DNA of 9,938 bases from Chthoniobacterales bacterium (GCA_025980625.1 JAICXG010000096.1:1-9938); one strand, 5' to 3'; shown: positions 1 to 7,279, counted from the stretch's first letter. The notes: generated from the letters alone by a model not told the origin. Numbers and translations are program-made.

Positions 1-31
1 AATCGCGTTAGAAAATAGCGGCGCGATTTCC

Positions 32-119
32 GGAGGGGTGGTCGAGTGGTTGATGGCTCCGGTCTTGAAAACCGGCAGGGCGCAAGCCCTCGTGGGTTCG
101 AATCCCACCCCCTCCGCCA
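32..119 (+). tRNA. tRNA-Ser (anticodon TGA)
   Basis: Complete type II tRNA with a long variable arm, decoding UCA/UCN serine codons. The acceptor stem GGAGGGG (32-38) pairs perfectly with CCCCTCC (109-115), followed by discriminator G116 and an encoded CCA (117-119). The anticodon stem CCGGT (59-63) pairs with ACCGG (71-75) around loop CTTGAAA, giving anticodon TGA at 66-68. The extra arm is built on AGGGC/GCCCT, as expected for serine. The T arm is GTGGG, TTCGAAT, CCCAC (92-108). The convergent PAP2 gene ends 16 nt downstream. Confidence 0.97.
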
Positions 120-134
120 CTTCAATTCCTCATT

Positions 135-776
135 TTACGATTGGCGATTACCAATCGGCGGCGGGCGCCAGCGCGCGCAGAGCCAGGCGCAAAAAATTCC
201 GAGCACGGCGGCGGCGACGACATCCGAAAGGTAATGCGCCGCGACATACATGCGCGAGAAAGCGATCGCGAGCGGAATCGGGAGAAGCGCGAGCGCGAGG
301 CGGCGGTTGGCGAAGAACAGGACACCGAAAAACGCCGTTGTTGCCGCGGTGTGACCACTTGGGAAGGAATTGTATTTCGAATTGAAGCGCAGCCCGTTCC
401 AGCCGAGTTCATGTTTGACCGAAGGCCGGGCCCGGCCAGTCGCGATCTTAATTCCGCGGGCCGCGATCCCGGCGAGGGCGCAGGCGATGATCATCGTTAG
501 GCCAATGTGCACCCAGCGTTTGCTCCGGCGCATCGCCGCAATCGCAATCACGAGCAATCCCGCGATGACGTGCTCGGGCCAGTCGCCGTAATGGCTGACA
601 TTCCGCATCACCTCTTTTGCTGTGCGATTCGGATGCTGCGCGATCCAATGACGAACCGCGCCGTCGAAATGAAACGCGAGCACGATCGCGCCGATCGCGA
701 GCGTGAGGAGAAAAATCCATTTCCAGACCGGCGCGATTTTCTGCATCAGGAATTTGCCGGTTGAGTTTCGGCGCAT
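135..776 (-). CDS. PAP2-family membrane phosphatase
   Basis: Integral membrane phosphatidic-acid-phosphatase type 2 protein, expected to remove phosphate from a lipid phosphate or diphosphate (undecaprenyl pyrophosphate, phosphatidylglycerol phosphate or lipid A are family substrates) on the outer face of the inner membrane. All three PAP2 signatures are intact. Numbered from the ATG at 746 they are KIATGRARP at 100-108 (KX6RP), PSGH at 129-132, and SRMYVAAHYLSD at 164-175 (SRX5HX3D, with H171 as the expected nucleophile). Hydrophobic segments lie at about 9-27, 60-72, 80-96, 134-146, 150-163 and 176-190. The start is uncertain: ATG 776 gives 213 aa, ATG 746 gives 203 aa and begins just before the first membrane segment; no clear ribosome binding site separates them. 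A longer reading to 878 would overlap the divergent glycosyltransferase and adds an Arg-rich stretch, so I rejected it. The substrate cannot be told from sequence alone. Confidence 0.9.
   Translation of the reverse strand: MRRNSTGKFLMQKIAPVWKWIFLLTLAIGAIVLAFHFDGAVRHWIAQHPNRTAKEVMRNVSHYGDWPEHVIAGLLVIAIAAMRRSKRWVHIGLTMIIACALAGIAARGIKIATGRARPSVKHELGWNGLRFNSKYNSFPSGHTAATTAFFGVLFFANRRLALALLPIPLAIAFSRMYVAAHYLSDVVAAAVLGIFCAWLCARWRPPPIGNRQS
138..157. terminator. possible bidirectional hairpin between tRNA-Ser and the PAP2 gene
   Basis: A perfect 7 bp stem, CGATTGG (138-144) with CCAATCG (151-157) and a 6 nt loop, covers the last codons of the PAP2 gene, just before its stop on the - strand, and lies 18 nt after the tRNA-Ser CCA. 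The position suits a shared terminator for convergent units. On the - strand it is followed only by TAAAAT, so there is no proper U-tract. The call is therefore weak and the hairpin may be coincidental. Confidence 0.25.
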
Positions 777-796
777 GCCATCTTTGAATCGCTCTC

Positions 797-2296
797 TTGC
801 AACCTGCAACTCGCAATTTCTTCGCGCTCTTTTGCGGCTGCCTCGCTTTTCACCTCGCCGGCACGTGGGCGCTGCCATTGGTTGATCGGGACGAGCCGCG
901 CTTTGCCGAGGCTTCGCGGGAGATGATTGAGCGCGGCGATTTTGTGGTGCCGTATTTCAACAATCGTTATCGCTTCGACAAGCCGCCCCTGACCTATTGG
1001 GCGCAGGTCGCGAGCTTTCGGATCTTTGGAGAAAATGCCTTTGCCGCGCGCTTCCCGAGTGCGATCGCGGCGGCGCTCACGGCGGTCGTGATCTTTGCCT
1101 GGGGCGCGCGCCTCCAGCTGGCACGGGTTGGATTTTGGGCCGCGATCGTTTTCACGCTCTGTCTCCAGACTTTCATTCACGCCAAAGCCGCGGTCGCGGA
1201 CATGTGGCTGGTGCTTTTCATGACCCTGGCGCACTGGGCGGGCCACGAATTGGTGCGCGACCGATTCGGCGGGAGTTGGCGCAGCGTGGTCGTTAGGTCA
1301 GGCGGCTTGCGCGGCTGGTGGTGGCTATTTTATCTGGCGCTCGCTTTCGCGTTTCTCGCCAAAGGTCCGATCGGCTGGATGCCATTAGGCACGGTCCTGG
1401 TTTTTCGTTGGTTTCAGCCGGTTCCATTTTTTTCCCGGCGTTTTCTTTTCGTTAGGGGAGTGCTTCTCACGCTCGCGCTCGTCGCGCTCTGGGGAGTGCC
1501 CGCGCTGGTCCGCACACAGGGAGAATTTCTCGCCGTCGGGCTTGGCCGGCATGTGGTTGGGCGTTCGTTTGGCACGATGCAGGGTCACGGGGGCGCTTCC
1601 ATTTTGAGCGGCCTGCTTTCCCTCCCGTTTTACTTTGTCACTGTCTTCATCAGCTTCGCGCCGTGGTCGGTGAAACTGCCGTGGCTGGCGCGCCGGCTCT
1701 GGAGAAAACGCGATCCGCTCGATCTTTTTCTCATCGCCGGGATCGCGGTCATCGTGGTGATTTTTTCCTTCGTAAAAACAAAACTGCCGCACTACATCCT
1801 GCCGGCTTTTCCGCTTCTCTCTCTTTTGCTCGTTAGGCAATGGTTCGCGAGCGGCGCAAGCGAGCGGATGCTGCGCGGCTGCTCGATCGCGACGGCAGCT
1901 GCGATGCTCGCGGTCGCACTCGTAGGTTTTCCGCTGATCGCGCCTTCCTTTCCTTCCTCGGCGCTATTCGAAAAAGCAAAGCCCTATCTCCAGCCGCAAA
2001 TGGATTTCGCCGCCTACGATTTTGACGCCCCGAGTCTCGTCTGGAAATTCCGCAGCCGCGTGCGCGGTTTTCTCCACTACAATCGCGAGGATAACCGCGA
2101 CGTCGCGACTTTGCAGCCGGAGCAGATTCCGCCGTTCCTCGCCGGCCCCGGCCCGCACTTCGTAGTTTTGCCGAGCACACTGGCGGATCGGCTTTACCCG
2201 AACCTGCCGAGCGGCTATCGAAAGTTTTCCACCCGCGGTTTCGACATTGCGAAAGGCCGCTGGGTCGATCTTACACTCATCTTGAAAAACACATGA
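797..2296 (+). CDS. ArnT/PMT-like GT39-family membrane glycosyltransferase
   Basis: Multi-span GT-C-fold glycosyltransferase of 499 aa that would transfer a sugar from a polyprenyl-phosphate donor to a lipid or protein acceptor on the periplasmic side. Sequence support: the family's first-loop motif VDRDEPRFAEASREM at 29-43, with the acidic pair D32/E33 expected to be catalytic, then FDKPPLTYW at 60-68, the DKPPL block typical of ArnT and PMT_2 proteins. About ten hydrophobic segments follow, then a soluble C-terminal part of roughly 110 residues ending in a positively charged strand-rich tail. TTG 797 is the first possible start after an in-frame TGA at 785-787, and the next candidates fall inside conserved sequence. 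The stop overlaps the ruvA start as ATGA, so the two are probably cotranscribed. It diverges from the PAP2 gene with only 20-50 bp between starts. ArnT proper modifies lipid A with aminoarabinose; nothing here proves that substrate, so no symbol is given. Confidence 0.9.
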   Translation: MQPATRNFFALFCGCLAFHLAGTWALPLVDRDEPRFAEASREMIERGDFVVPYFNNRYRFDKPPLTYWAQVASFRIFGENAFAARFPSAIAAALTAVVIFAWGARLQLARVGFWAAIVFTLCLQTFIHAKAAVADMWLVLFMTLAHWAGHELVRDRFGGSWRSVVVRSGGLRGWWWLFYLALAFAFLAKGPIGWMPLGTVLVFRWFQPVPFFSRRFLFVRGVLLTLALVALWGVPALVRTQGEFLAVGLGRHVVGRSFGTMQGHGGASILSGLLSLPFYFVTVFISFAPWSVKLPWLARRLWRKRDPLDLFLIAGIAVIVVIFSFVKTKLPHYILPAFPLLSLLLVRQWFASGASERMLRGCSIATAAAMLAVALVGFPLIAPSFPSSALFEKAKPYLQPQMDFAAYDFDAPSLVWKFRSRVRGFLHYNREDNRDVATLQPEQIPPFLAGPGPHFVVLPSTLADRLYPNLPSGYRKFSTRGFDIAKGRWVDLTLILKNT

Positions 2297-2907
2297 TCAC
2301 GTTTCTGCACGGTCGCCTAACGAGCGCGCTCCCGACCCAGGCGATCGTCGATGTCGGCGGTGTCGGTTACGAGATTTTTATCCCGCTCTCGAGTTACGAT
2401 AAATTGCCCGCGCCGGGACAAACCGTGCAGATCCTCACCCATCTCCACGTGCGTGAGGACGCGCAGATCCTTTACGGCTTCATGACCGCGGGGGAGCGCG
2501 ATCTTTTCCGTCTGCTGGTCAACCACGTGAGCGGAATTGGGCCGAAGCTGGCGCTGGCGGTCTTAAGCGGAATGAGCGTCAGCACTTTCAAAAGCGCGGT
2601 CGTGAACTCGGACGTCGTGTCACTCGCTAAGATCAGCGGGTTGGGCAAGAAAACGGCCGAGCGCATCGTGCTCGAGCTGAAAGACAAACTCGGTGTCGCC
2701 GCCGCCTGGGAAGTGGCGAGCGGCGCGCATGCCCCGACTCCCGAAGAGGAGCAGGCAAACGAAGCGGTGCTCGCGTTGATCGCGCTCGGCTACAAACAAG
2801 TCGACGCGCACAAGGCGGTGCGCGACGTGCAGCAGAGCGGCCGGCAAATCCCGAGCGCGGAAGACCTCGTTAGGCTGAGCTTACAGCGCCTGGCGGCGGG
2901 GCGGTGA
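2293..2907 (+). CDS. ruvA: Holliday junction branch migration protein RuvA
   Basis: DNA-binding subunit of the RuvAB branch-migration motor. RuvA tetramers hold the four-way junction open while RuvB ATPase rings pull the arms. The 204 aa length is normal. Domain I (1-63) is the OB fold, opening MITFLHGRL and including VDVGGVGYEI (19-28). Residues E55 and D56 match the acidic pin known from E. coli RuvA. Domain II carries two helix-hairpin-helix motifs, VSGIGPKLALAVLS (79-92) and ISGLGKKTAERIVLELK (114-130). A linker (about 138-153) leads to domain III (about 155-200), which contacts RuvB. The ATG lies in the ATGA overlap with the upstream glycosyltransferase. ruvB and ruvC are not in the window. 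The 3' end overlaps the convergent ammonia-lyase gene by 38 bp. Two TCGTTAGG-type octamers lie inside it, one near each end. Confidence 0.97.
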   Translation: MITFLHGRLTSALPTQAIVDVGGVGYEIFIPLSSYDKLPAPGQTVQILTHLHVREDAQILYGFMTAGERDLFRLLVNHVSGIGPKLALAVLSGMSVSTFKSAVVNSDVVSLAKISGLGKKTAERIVLELKDKLGVAAAWEVASGAHAPTPEEEQANEAVLALIALGYKQVDAHKAVRDVQQSGRQIPSAEDLVRLSLQRLAAGR

Positions 2908-4045
2908 AAACCTGACCTGGATCGCGGCCGACAATCTGGCGATAGGCTTCCGGATCCGTTGCTCCCTCGGTGATAATGATCAAGGCGCGGGTGCGGTGGT
3001 CGAGCTGGAGAAGCGTGCGGCGTTCGAGATTGCCGGGGCCGTTGAGCAGTTCGATGAGGCCAGCCAAACCCGCTGCCCCGGTCTCGCCGGCAACGATCCC
3101 GGCACGAGCGAGAATCCGCATTGCTTCGATTGCCCGCTCATCTGAGATGGCGATGAATGCGTCGATGCCGCGTGAGACGATCGGCCACGCGAGGAGTGAG
3201 ACGCGACCGCAGTTGAGACCGGCCATGATTGAATCGTGCGGGCCGGGAACACTCACGATCTTATCCGCGACAATCGACGCCAGGGCACAGGCGGCGCGGA
3301 GCGTTTCGACGCTGAGAAACCTGGGGCGAGGGTCGCGCCAATCGTGCCTAACGACCGCGGCCGCGAGCGCGCCAACGCCGAATTGGACCGCGATCAAATT
3401 CGGTGCTTCCTGCCCGCGCCGGCTGAGTTCGTCGTCAATCTCGGAGAAGATTGTGGAATAACCTTCCATCACCCGCCGCGGAATCTCTTCGTAACCGGGC
3501 CAGGAAGTGTCGGAGATAACGAGGCAACGCTCACCGGCATCGAGCGCCGCGCGCGCGACCGCCTCGTCGTAAGTGCCGTCGATAACTTTGACCTCGGCAC
3601 CTTCGCTCGCAATCCCGTCAATCCGCGCCTGCACCGTTCCGGCCGGGACATAAATGCGGGCACCGAATCCGAACAATCTGGCGACGTGAGCGACGGCGCG
3701 GCCGTGGTTTCCGTCGGTCGCAGTCGTTAGGCGCAATGGCCCCAGCGGCGCGAACTTTCGCTCTAATTCCTGCAGATTGTGCCAGGGCTCAACCGAACCG
3801 CCGTGTCGATCCTGCAGCGCCCGATAAATCGCCCAGGAAGCGCCCAGAATCTTAAACGCCGGCAGACCAAAGCGGCGTGACTCGTCCTTAATCAGCAATT
3901 GGCGAATGCCGAGGGAGCGGGCGATCTCCGGCGCGTCGTGCAGCGGGGTCGGAGAATATCCCGGCAGACGAAAATGGAATTTCCGCGGCGCGCTGAGGGA
4001 GACGGGTTCGTTCCGGGTTTGCGGCTGGAAGAAGAAATTTTCCAC
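2870..4045 (-). CDS. dpaL: diaminopropionate ammonia-lyase-like PLP enzyme
   Basis: Fold-type II PLP enzyme (threonine synthase/tryptophan synthase beta group) of 391 aa. The best match I recognise is diaminopropionate ammonia-lyase (E. coli YgeX), which converts D- or L-2,3-diaminopropionate to pyruvate and two ammonia. Support: KDESRRFGLPAFKILGAS (53-70) with PLP lysine K65; ATDGNHGR (109-116) with D111 and ISDTSWPGYEEIP (177-189) with D179, equivalent to the Lys77/Asp120/Asp189 set described for the enterobacterial enzyme; phosphate-binding loop FGVGALA (222-228); IMAGLNCG (273-280); GETGAAGL (320-327); and the C-terminal TEGATD block. The start is GTG 4045: the codons just upstream read TAA CGA, so nothing earlier is open. 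That TAA, and the enzyme's own TAA stop, both fall in TCGTTAGG octamers. A broader threonine dehydratase/synthase activity is the main alternative. No partner genes for diaminopropionate metabolism are visible. Confidence 0.85.
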   Translation of the reverse strand: MENFFFQPQTRNEPVSLSAPRKFHFRLPGYSPTPLHDAPEIARSLGIRQLLIKDESRRFGLPAFKILGASWAIYRALQDRHGGSVEPWHNLQELERKFAPLGPLRLTTATDGNHGRAVAHVARLFGFGARIYVPAGTVQARIDGIASEGAEVKVIDGTYDEAVARAALDAGERCLVISDTSWPGYEEIPRRVMEGYSTIFSEIDDELSRRGQEAPNLIAVQFGVGALAAAVVRHDWRDPRPRFLSVETLRAACALASIVADKIVSVPGPHDSIMAGLNCGRVSLLAWPIVSRGIDAFIAISDERAIEAMRILARAGIVAGETGAAGLAGLIELLNGPGNLERRTLLQLDHRTRALIIITEGATDPEAYRQIVGRDPGQVFTAPPPGAVSSA

Positions 4046-4134
4046 TCGTTAGGCGCGTATCCGTTGAGCGCATTTATAACCGGGGTATCCGGACGGAGGA
4101 AGGCGAACCTTTCTGCGGCGGGCGAGCGGAGCGT

Positions 4135-4470
4135 TCAGGTGCCGCCGGTCACGGTGTAACCCTCGCGGCGGAGATCTTCCGCGAGATCCTTTTCCATCTG
4201 CGCGGCGGCCTCGAACGGCATGGGATTAAGATGCTCGTAGAGCTCGGGCATTAACCGCACCCCGTACTTCCGAACGACCCAGGCCGACTTGTAGCCATGG
4301 CGATGATTTTCGAATCGATCTTCCACCGGCAGCCCGGTCATGCCGACGTAGACGGACGGTTTTGCCGGTTTGCGCTTCGGATTGAGGCGCAGGATCGAGC
4401 GATGTTTCAGGACCGCGTTGTCGAGCAGGATGACGTAAACGCTGTGATGAAATTTTGCCGGTTCAGCCAC
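4135..4470 (-). CDS. small GIY-YIG-superfamily protein
   Basis: A 111 aa protein that is essentially one GIY-YIG endonuclease-like domain. The GIY-equivalent strand is VYVILL (11-16), the YIG-equivalent is VYVGMTG (40-46), the expected catalytic arginine is R52 in VEDRFENH, and the expected metal-ligand glutamate is E93 in AQMEKDLAEDL. The block YGVRLMPELYEHLNPM (69-84) is characteristic of a widespread group of stand-alone bacterial proteins whose function I do not know. There is no additional DNA-binding domain, so it is not an obvious homing nuclease or UvrC. It starts at GTG 4470, preceded by an AT-rich stretch and a palindrome. It could be co-oriented with the ammonia-lyase gene 89 bp downstream, but no functional link is evident. 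Confidence 0.75.
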   Translation of the reverse strand: MAEPAKFHHSVYVILLDNAVLKHRSILRLNPKRKPAKPSVYVGMTGLPVEDRFENHRHGYKSAWVVRKYGVRLMPELYEHLNPMPFEAAAQMEKDLAEDLRREGYTVTGGT

Positions 4471-4482
4471 GGGAGAAAATAA

Positions 4483-4510
4483 ATTTTAAAAAACTTCATC
4501 TGTCGGACAA
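4483..4510 (-). promoter_or_regulatory. candidate promoter of the GIY-YIG gene
   Basis: Reading leftward, TTGTCC (4510-4505) resembles a -35 box and TAAAAT (4488-4483) a -10 box, with a 16 bp spacer. The predicted start would be about 6 nt before the GTG at 4470, giving a nearly leaderless message. The -35 overlaps the 8 bp inverted repeat at 4502-4522. This is pattern-based only. Confidence 0.35.
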
Positions 4511-4522
4511 CCAATGTCCGAC
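4502..4522. repeat. perfect 8 bp inverted repeat (operator-like)
   Basis: GTCGGACA (4502-4509), spacer ACCAA, TGTCCGAC (4515-4522). It lies about 32 bp upstream of the GIY-YIG start and covers the candidate -35, so it could be an operator or a small hairpin. The 10-mer GACAACCAAT, which includes part of the left arm and the spacer, recurs at 4545-4554. The rest of 4523-4711 holds a GC-rich block (about 4600-4675) in which I see no gene. Confidence 0.5.
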
Positions 4523-4711
4523 CTGCTCGTGCAGCTTGCGGCATGACAACCAATCATCGCTTCAACCGCCGTCTGACCAATGCACCGTTTCAGTGGCCGC
4601 AACCCCGCCGGGTGCCGCGCGGCCTGGCCCGGCTGCGCGCGCTCCGGCTGCGCCTCGCGGCCTCGACCCGCCCGCATTTTCAACAGACGGAATTCCAGTT
4701 CGGAAACTAGC

Positions 4712-4786
4712 TGGTGCGCGATGCAGGGTTCGAACCTGCGACTTCTTGCGTGTGAAGCAAGCGCTCTACCACTGAGCTAATCGCGC
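4712..4786 (-). tRNA. tRNA-Val (anticodon CAC)
   Basis: Complete tRNA read on the - strand. Acceptor GCGCGAT (5' end at 4786) pairs perfectly with ATCGCGC (4722-4716), followed by discriminator A and an encoded CCA (4714-4712). The D stem is GCTC/GAGC. The anticodon stem CTTGC/GCAAG encloses loop TTCACAC, giving anticodon CAC at 4754-4752, which reads the GUG valine codon. The T arm is GCAGG, TTCGAAC, CCTGC. It lies 76 nt downstream of the GT-C glycosyltransferase on the same strand. Confidence 0.97.
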
Positions 4787-4862
4787 CGGAAATCGCGCGT
4801 CGCCAGATTGAGCCCGTTCCTCACGTCGGGCAACTTTTTTGAACCTGCTCGCGACCGCTCTC

Positions 4863-6512
4863 TCAGACCTGCTCGACCGCCAAGGAAACCGAGCTTTCGG
4901 CCGGCCGCCCGACCTGCCGTTGGCGAGGACTCCGGAAATGCGGTGCGCGATTCGACACGACCTCGCGCACATACAGCGCCACGCACACGAGCAGCACGCA
5001 CGAGGGGATTGGGCGGGTGCGCTCGAGGAAGTCGATTGTTGACAGGGTGGGTCCGAGCTTTTTGTCCATCAACAGCACCTGGGTGATCATGGTCGCGCTC
5101 ATGATGGAAAAAAGGAAATGAAGTGTTGTCAGGCGCGCGCTTACCCCGAGGGCGACGGCGCTGACGACCGCACCCCAGAGCAGGTAGCGCTCGTGCATTT
5201 GCGGGAGGAGCGCGAACATCACCAGCCAGGGCGCGGCGATGGCGATCAGGAGCCGTGGGTCGCGTCGGCGAGCATGCCGGGCGGCGCCCAGAGCGCACAA
5301 GGCGAGAGCGCAGAGGTAAACCACGCGCAGTGTCCACTGGAGTGTGAAGGCGAACTGAAACGACCCGAGATGCGGCGTCCAAAACGGTGTTTTGAGAGAA
5401 AGACTCGAATAAGCGAGAAGCGAAGGAAGATTGTAGCAGGAGCTGATGAAGAGGTACGGGTAACGTTCGCTTCCATAGAGAAAACCGATCTTCAGCCAGG
5501 CAAAGCTGCCATCGTCCAATGCCCCGGCGGCGAAAGTTGCGACACCTGCCAGACCGGCTGCCCAAGCCCACGGCTGCCGAATTTGAAACCGCGAGAAAAT
5601 CATCGCTGCAGCGACAAGAATTCCCGTAATTATCGCCCAAACCACCGGTCCGCGAAGCAGCCATGGCGAAGCCACGAGCGCAGCCGTGGCAGTGAAACCA
5701 GCCAGCACGCGTCCCGCGCGGGTCCAGCGCCTTTGCCAAAGCGGCCAGAAAATAAAAAAAGGCGCGACGAAAAGAAGCTGGCCCTTAAACATCCCGCCGA
5801 GCGCGAGCAGGCAACCACACCAAAACCAGCGGTTCGTTAGGGCAGCGAGCGCGGCGAAAAGATAGAAGGGCAAAATCCAGCTGTCCCATTGCGGCCAGGC
5901 ATGCGCATCGAGAATGAGCGATGGCTCGAGCCAGGCGATGCTCGCTGCGAGTAAGCCGCAGACCCACCCGCGCTCGGCGGGCGGCAGCCGGTGCAGCAAA
6001 CCGGAATCGGTCGCGCCGGAAGCGCGTCGCACCCCCAGCCTAACGAGGAAAAAAATCGCGACGGCCGTGAGCAACTCGACGATGTCGTTCACGATCAGGA
6101 GCGGCTCGACGTATTCGGGGGTGCCATCTTCCGCGCCGGGAAATTTCGCCCGCACCTCCTTCGCCCAGATCGACATCGCGAGCAGCCGGAGCGGCGGATA
6201 ATCGAGATAGTAGTTGTTCTCGTAGGCGTCATTTTCGACCCGGTCGTAGAGGCTGAGGTAGCCGCGGGCAAAAACACGCCAGGAATCCTTCTGGGCCCGG
6301 GGGAGGAGACTATGACCTTCGGCCAGTGTCTGCGTGCCCCAGTAGAATGCGTTCACGATGTCGCGCTGGAAACGGAGATGCTTCGTTTCGGTCCAGGTAT
6401 AACGACGCAGGGCAAGGCCGCCGGCGAGAAGGGCGAGCAGCGTCAGGCCGAGAAGGATTCGCCGGGTCTGGAGCGACGCAGGTATCCAGGCCAGCAAACG
6501 GGGTTGCTCCAT
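4863..6512 (-). CDS. GT-C-type multi-span glycosyltransferase (GT87/mannosyltransferase-like)
   Basis: Polytopic membrane protein of 549 aa with about ten or more hydrophobic segments, of the GT-C superfamily that uses polyprenyl-phosphate sugars. Evidence: the first extracytoplasmic loop contains QRDIVNAFYWGTQTLAEG (49-66), with D51 a candidate catalytic acid, then LDYPPLRLL (103-111), the YPPL block of this group. Near residue 440 is PQMHERYLLW, whose HERYL signature is shared with GT87/DUF2029 and ALG6/ALG8-like mannosyltransferases. The tail after about 520 is basic and soluble. The frame stays open to a GTG at 6632 just after the response regulator stop, but that adds 40 mostly Arg/Pro residues; ATG 6512 puts 16 residues before the first membrane segment and is preferred. 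It follows the pilT-like and response regulator genes on the same strand, 129 bp after the latter. Donor and acceptor are unknown. Confidence 0.85.
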   Translation of the reverse strand: MEQPRLLAWIPASLQTRRILLGLTLLALLAGGLALRRYTWTETKHLRFQRDIVNAFYWGTQTLAEGHSLLPRAQKDSWRVFARGYLSLYDRVENDAYENNYYLDYPPLRLLAMSIWAKEVRAKFPGAEDGTPEYVEPLLIVNDIVELLTAVAIFFLVRLGVRRASGATDSGLLHRLPPAERGWVCGLLAASIAWLEPSLILDAHAWPQWDSWILPFYLFAALAALTNRWFWCGCLLALGGMFKGQLLFVAPFFIFWPLWQRRWTRAGRVLAGFTATAALVASPWLLRGPVVWAIITGILVAAAMIFSRFQIRQPWAWAAGLAGVATFAAGALDDGSFAWLKIGFLYGSERYPYLFISSCYNLPSLLAYSSLSLKTPFWTPHLGSFQFAFTLQWTLRVVYLCALALCALGAARHARRRDPRLLIAIAAPWLVMFALLPQMHERYLLWGAVVSAVALGVSARLTTLHFLFSIMSATMITQVLLMDKKLGPTLSTIDFLERTRPIPSCVLLVCVALYVREVVSNRAPHFRSPRQRQVGRPAESSVSLAVEQV

Positions 6513-6641
6513 CAGGAGCGCATCATCGTTGGAAGGGGCCGCGCGGGCAAATGGAGATCGTGGCCGACGCCGGGCTCTGAAAGTTGCTTGCCTAACGAAC
6601 AATCGTGATGTCCGTCGGCGTGGCAGAGCCACCTGATTCTG

Positions 6642-7277
6642 TTAAGCCGGAACGGGGGACAGGATTTCGTCGAACATGCAGAGGAAACGGCGAATCTCGA
6701 AAGGCTTCGTCAGGTAATTGCGCGCGCCGGCACTGAGCATGCGTTCGATCTGGCTGGCGGTGGCATCAGCGCTAATCACGATCACCGGCGTATCGGCGGT
6801 GGCGGGTTCGGCTTGCAGGGTTTCGAGCAGTTTGCTGCCGTGAATATCCGGCAAATCCAGATCAAGCAGAACCAGGTTGGGCGTTTTTTCGTGCACCAGA
6901 TCGAGCGCTTTCTGGCCGGTCTCGGCCCAGACCAGGTCGGCATTCGGCCGGTCGCGCAGGATGTTTTCCATCAGGCGAAAATTCGGCTCACTGTCTTCGA
7001 CATAGAGGACCCGCGGGCGTCCGATTGGCCGCGCCGAACCGTTTCCAGCCGCAATTTTTTTCTGTGGCAACCGCACGATCACATTTCTTGCCGGCGCGGC
7101 TGGCGTGGACGGTGTCGGCGCCGTGCACACCTTCGGTTTGCCTGAGAGTTGCTCCAGTTCCTGGCGTGCGCTCTGCACGTCCTCGACTGATTTAAGGAGC
7201 TGCTCGCGCAACATCTTTATCTCCAGCTGCGCGAGGCGGAGCTCCTGCCGCAGAGTTTCGTCATTTTGGTTTTTCAT
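6642..7277 (-). CDS. single-domain response regulator with N-terminal coiled coil
   Basis: A 211 aa protein in three parts: a charged heptad-like helix at about 1-46 (predicted coiled coil), a Pro/Ala-rich linker at about 47-87, and a CheY-like receiver domain at 88-208. Receiver residues are all present: acidic pair E94/D95 in LYVEDSE, phospho-acceptor D139 in LLDLDLPD, S169 in VISADAT, and K191 in LTKPFE. There is no DNA-binding or enzymatic output domain, so it probably acts through protein contacts, perhaps via the coiled coil. The ATG begins 2 nt after the stop of the pilT-like gene, so they form one operon; by inference it may tune pilus motor activity. No histidine kinase is in the window, so the upstream kinase is unknown. 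Confidence 0.92.
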   Translation of the reverse strand: MKNQNDETLRQELRLAQLEIKMLREQLLKSVEDVQSARQELEQLSGKPKVCTAPTPSTPAAPARNVIVRLPQKKIAAGNGSARPIGRPRVLYVEDSEPNFRLMENILRDRPNADLVWAETGQKALDLVHEKTPNLVLLDLDLPDIHGSKLLETLQAEPATADTPVIVISADATASQIERMLSAGARNYLTKPFEIRRFLCMFDEILSPVPA

Positions 7278-7279
7278 TG

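Noticed and set aside
1..28. AATCGCG/CGCGATT inverted repeat before tRNA-Ser
   Set aside because: 7 bp with a 14 nt loop at the window edge; no context to judge, probably chance.
262..1070. HIP1-like GCGATCGC octamers
   Set aside because: Only about two full copies (262-269 and near 1063) were found; not enriched enough for a GC-rich window, unlike TCGTTAGG.
746..1246. 166-codon open frame on - opposite the GT39 gene
   Set aside because: Highly charged shadow with no motif; it overlaps both the PAP2 start and the strongly supported glycosyltransferase N-terminus.
4812..4840. GCCCG/CGGGC hairpin followed by T6 on +, as a terminator
   Set aside because: Only 5 bp with a 10 nt loop, and the T-run follows on the + strand where no gene is upstream; transcription here is leftward.
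4777..5739. 320-codon open frame on - covering tRNA-Val and the glycosyltransferase in another frame
   Set aside because: Runs through the tRNA gene and gives Arg/Ser/Cys-rich sequence with no family features; the overlapping frame is clearly the real gene.
5991..6608. 205-codon open frame on + opposite the second glycosyltransferase
   Set aside because: It is antisense to a protein with clear membrane segments and GT-C motifs; its translation is charged, low-complexity and unlike any family. Shadow of GC-rich codon use.
6513..6632. 40-residue N-terminal extension of the second glycosyltransferase from GTG 6632
   Set aside because: Arg/Pro-rich and not membrane-like or signal-like; ATG 6512 gives a normal N-terminus before the first membrane segment. 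It cannot be fully excluded.
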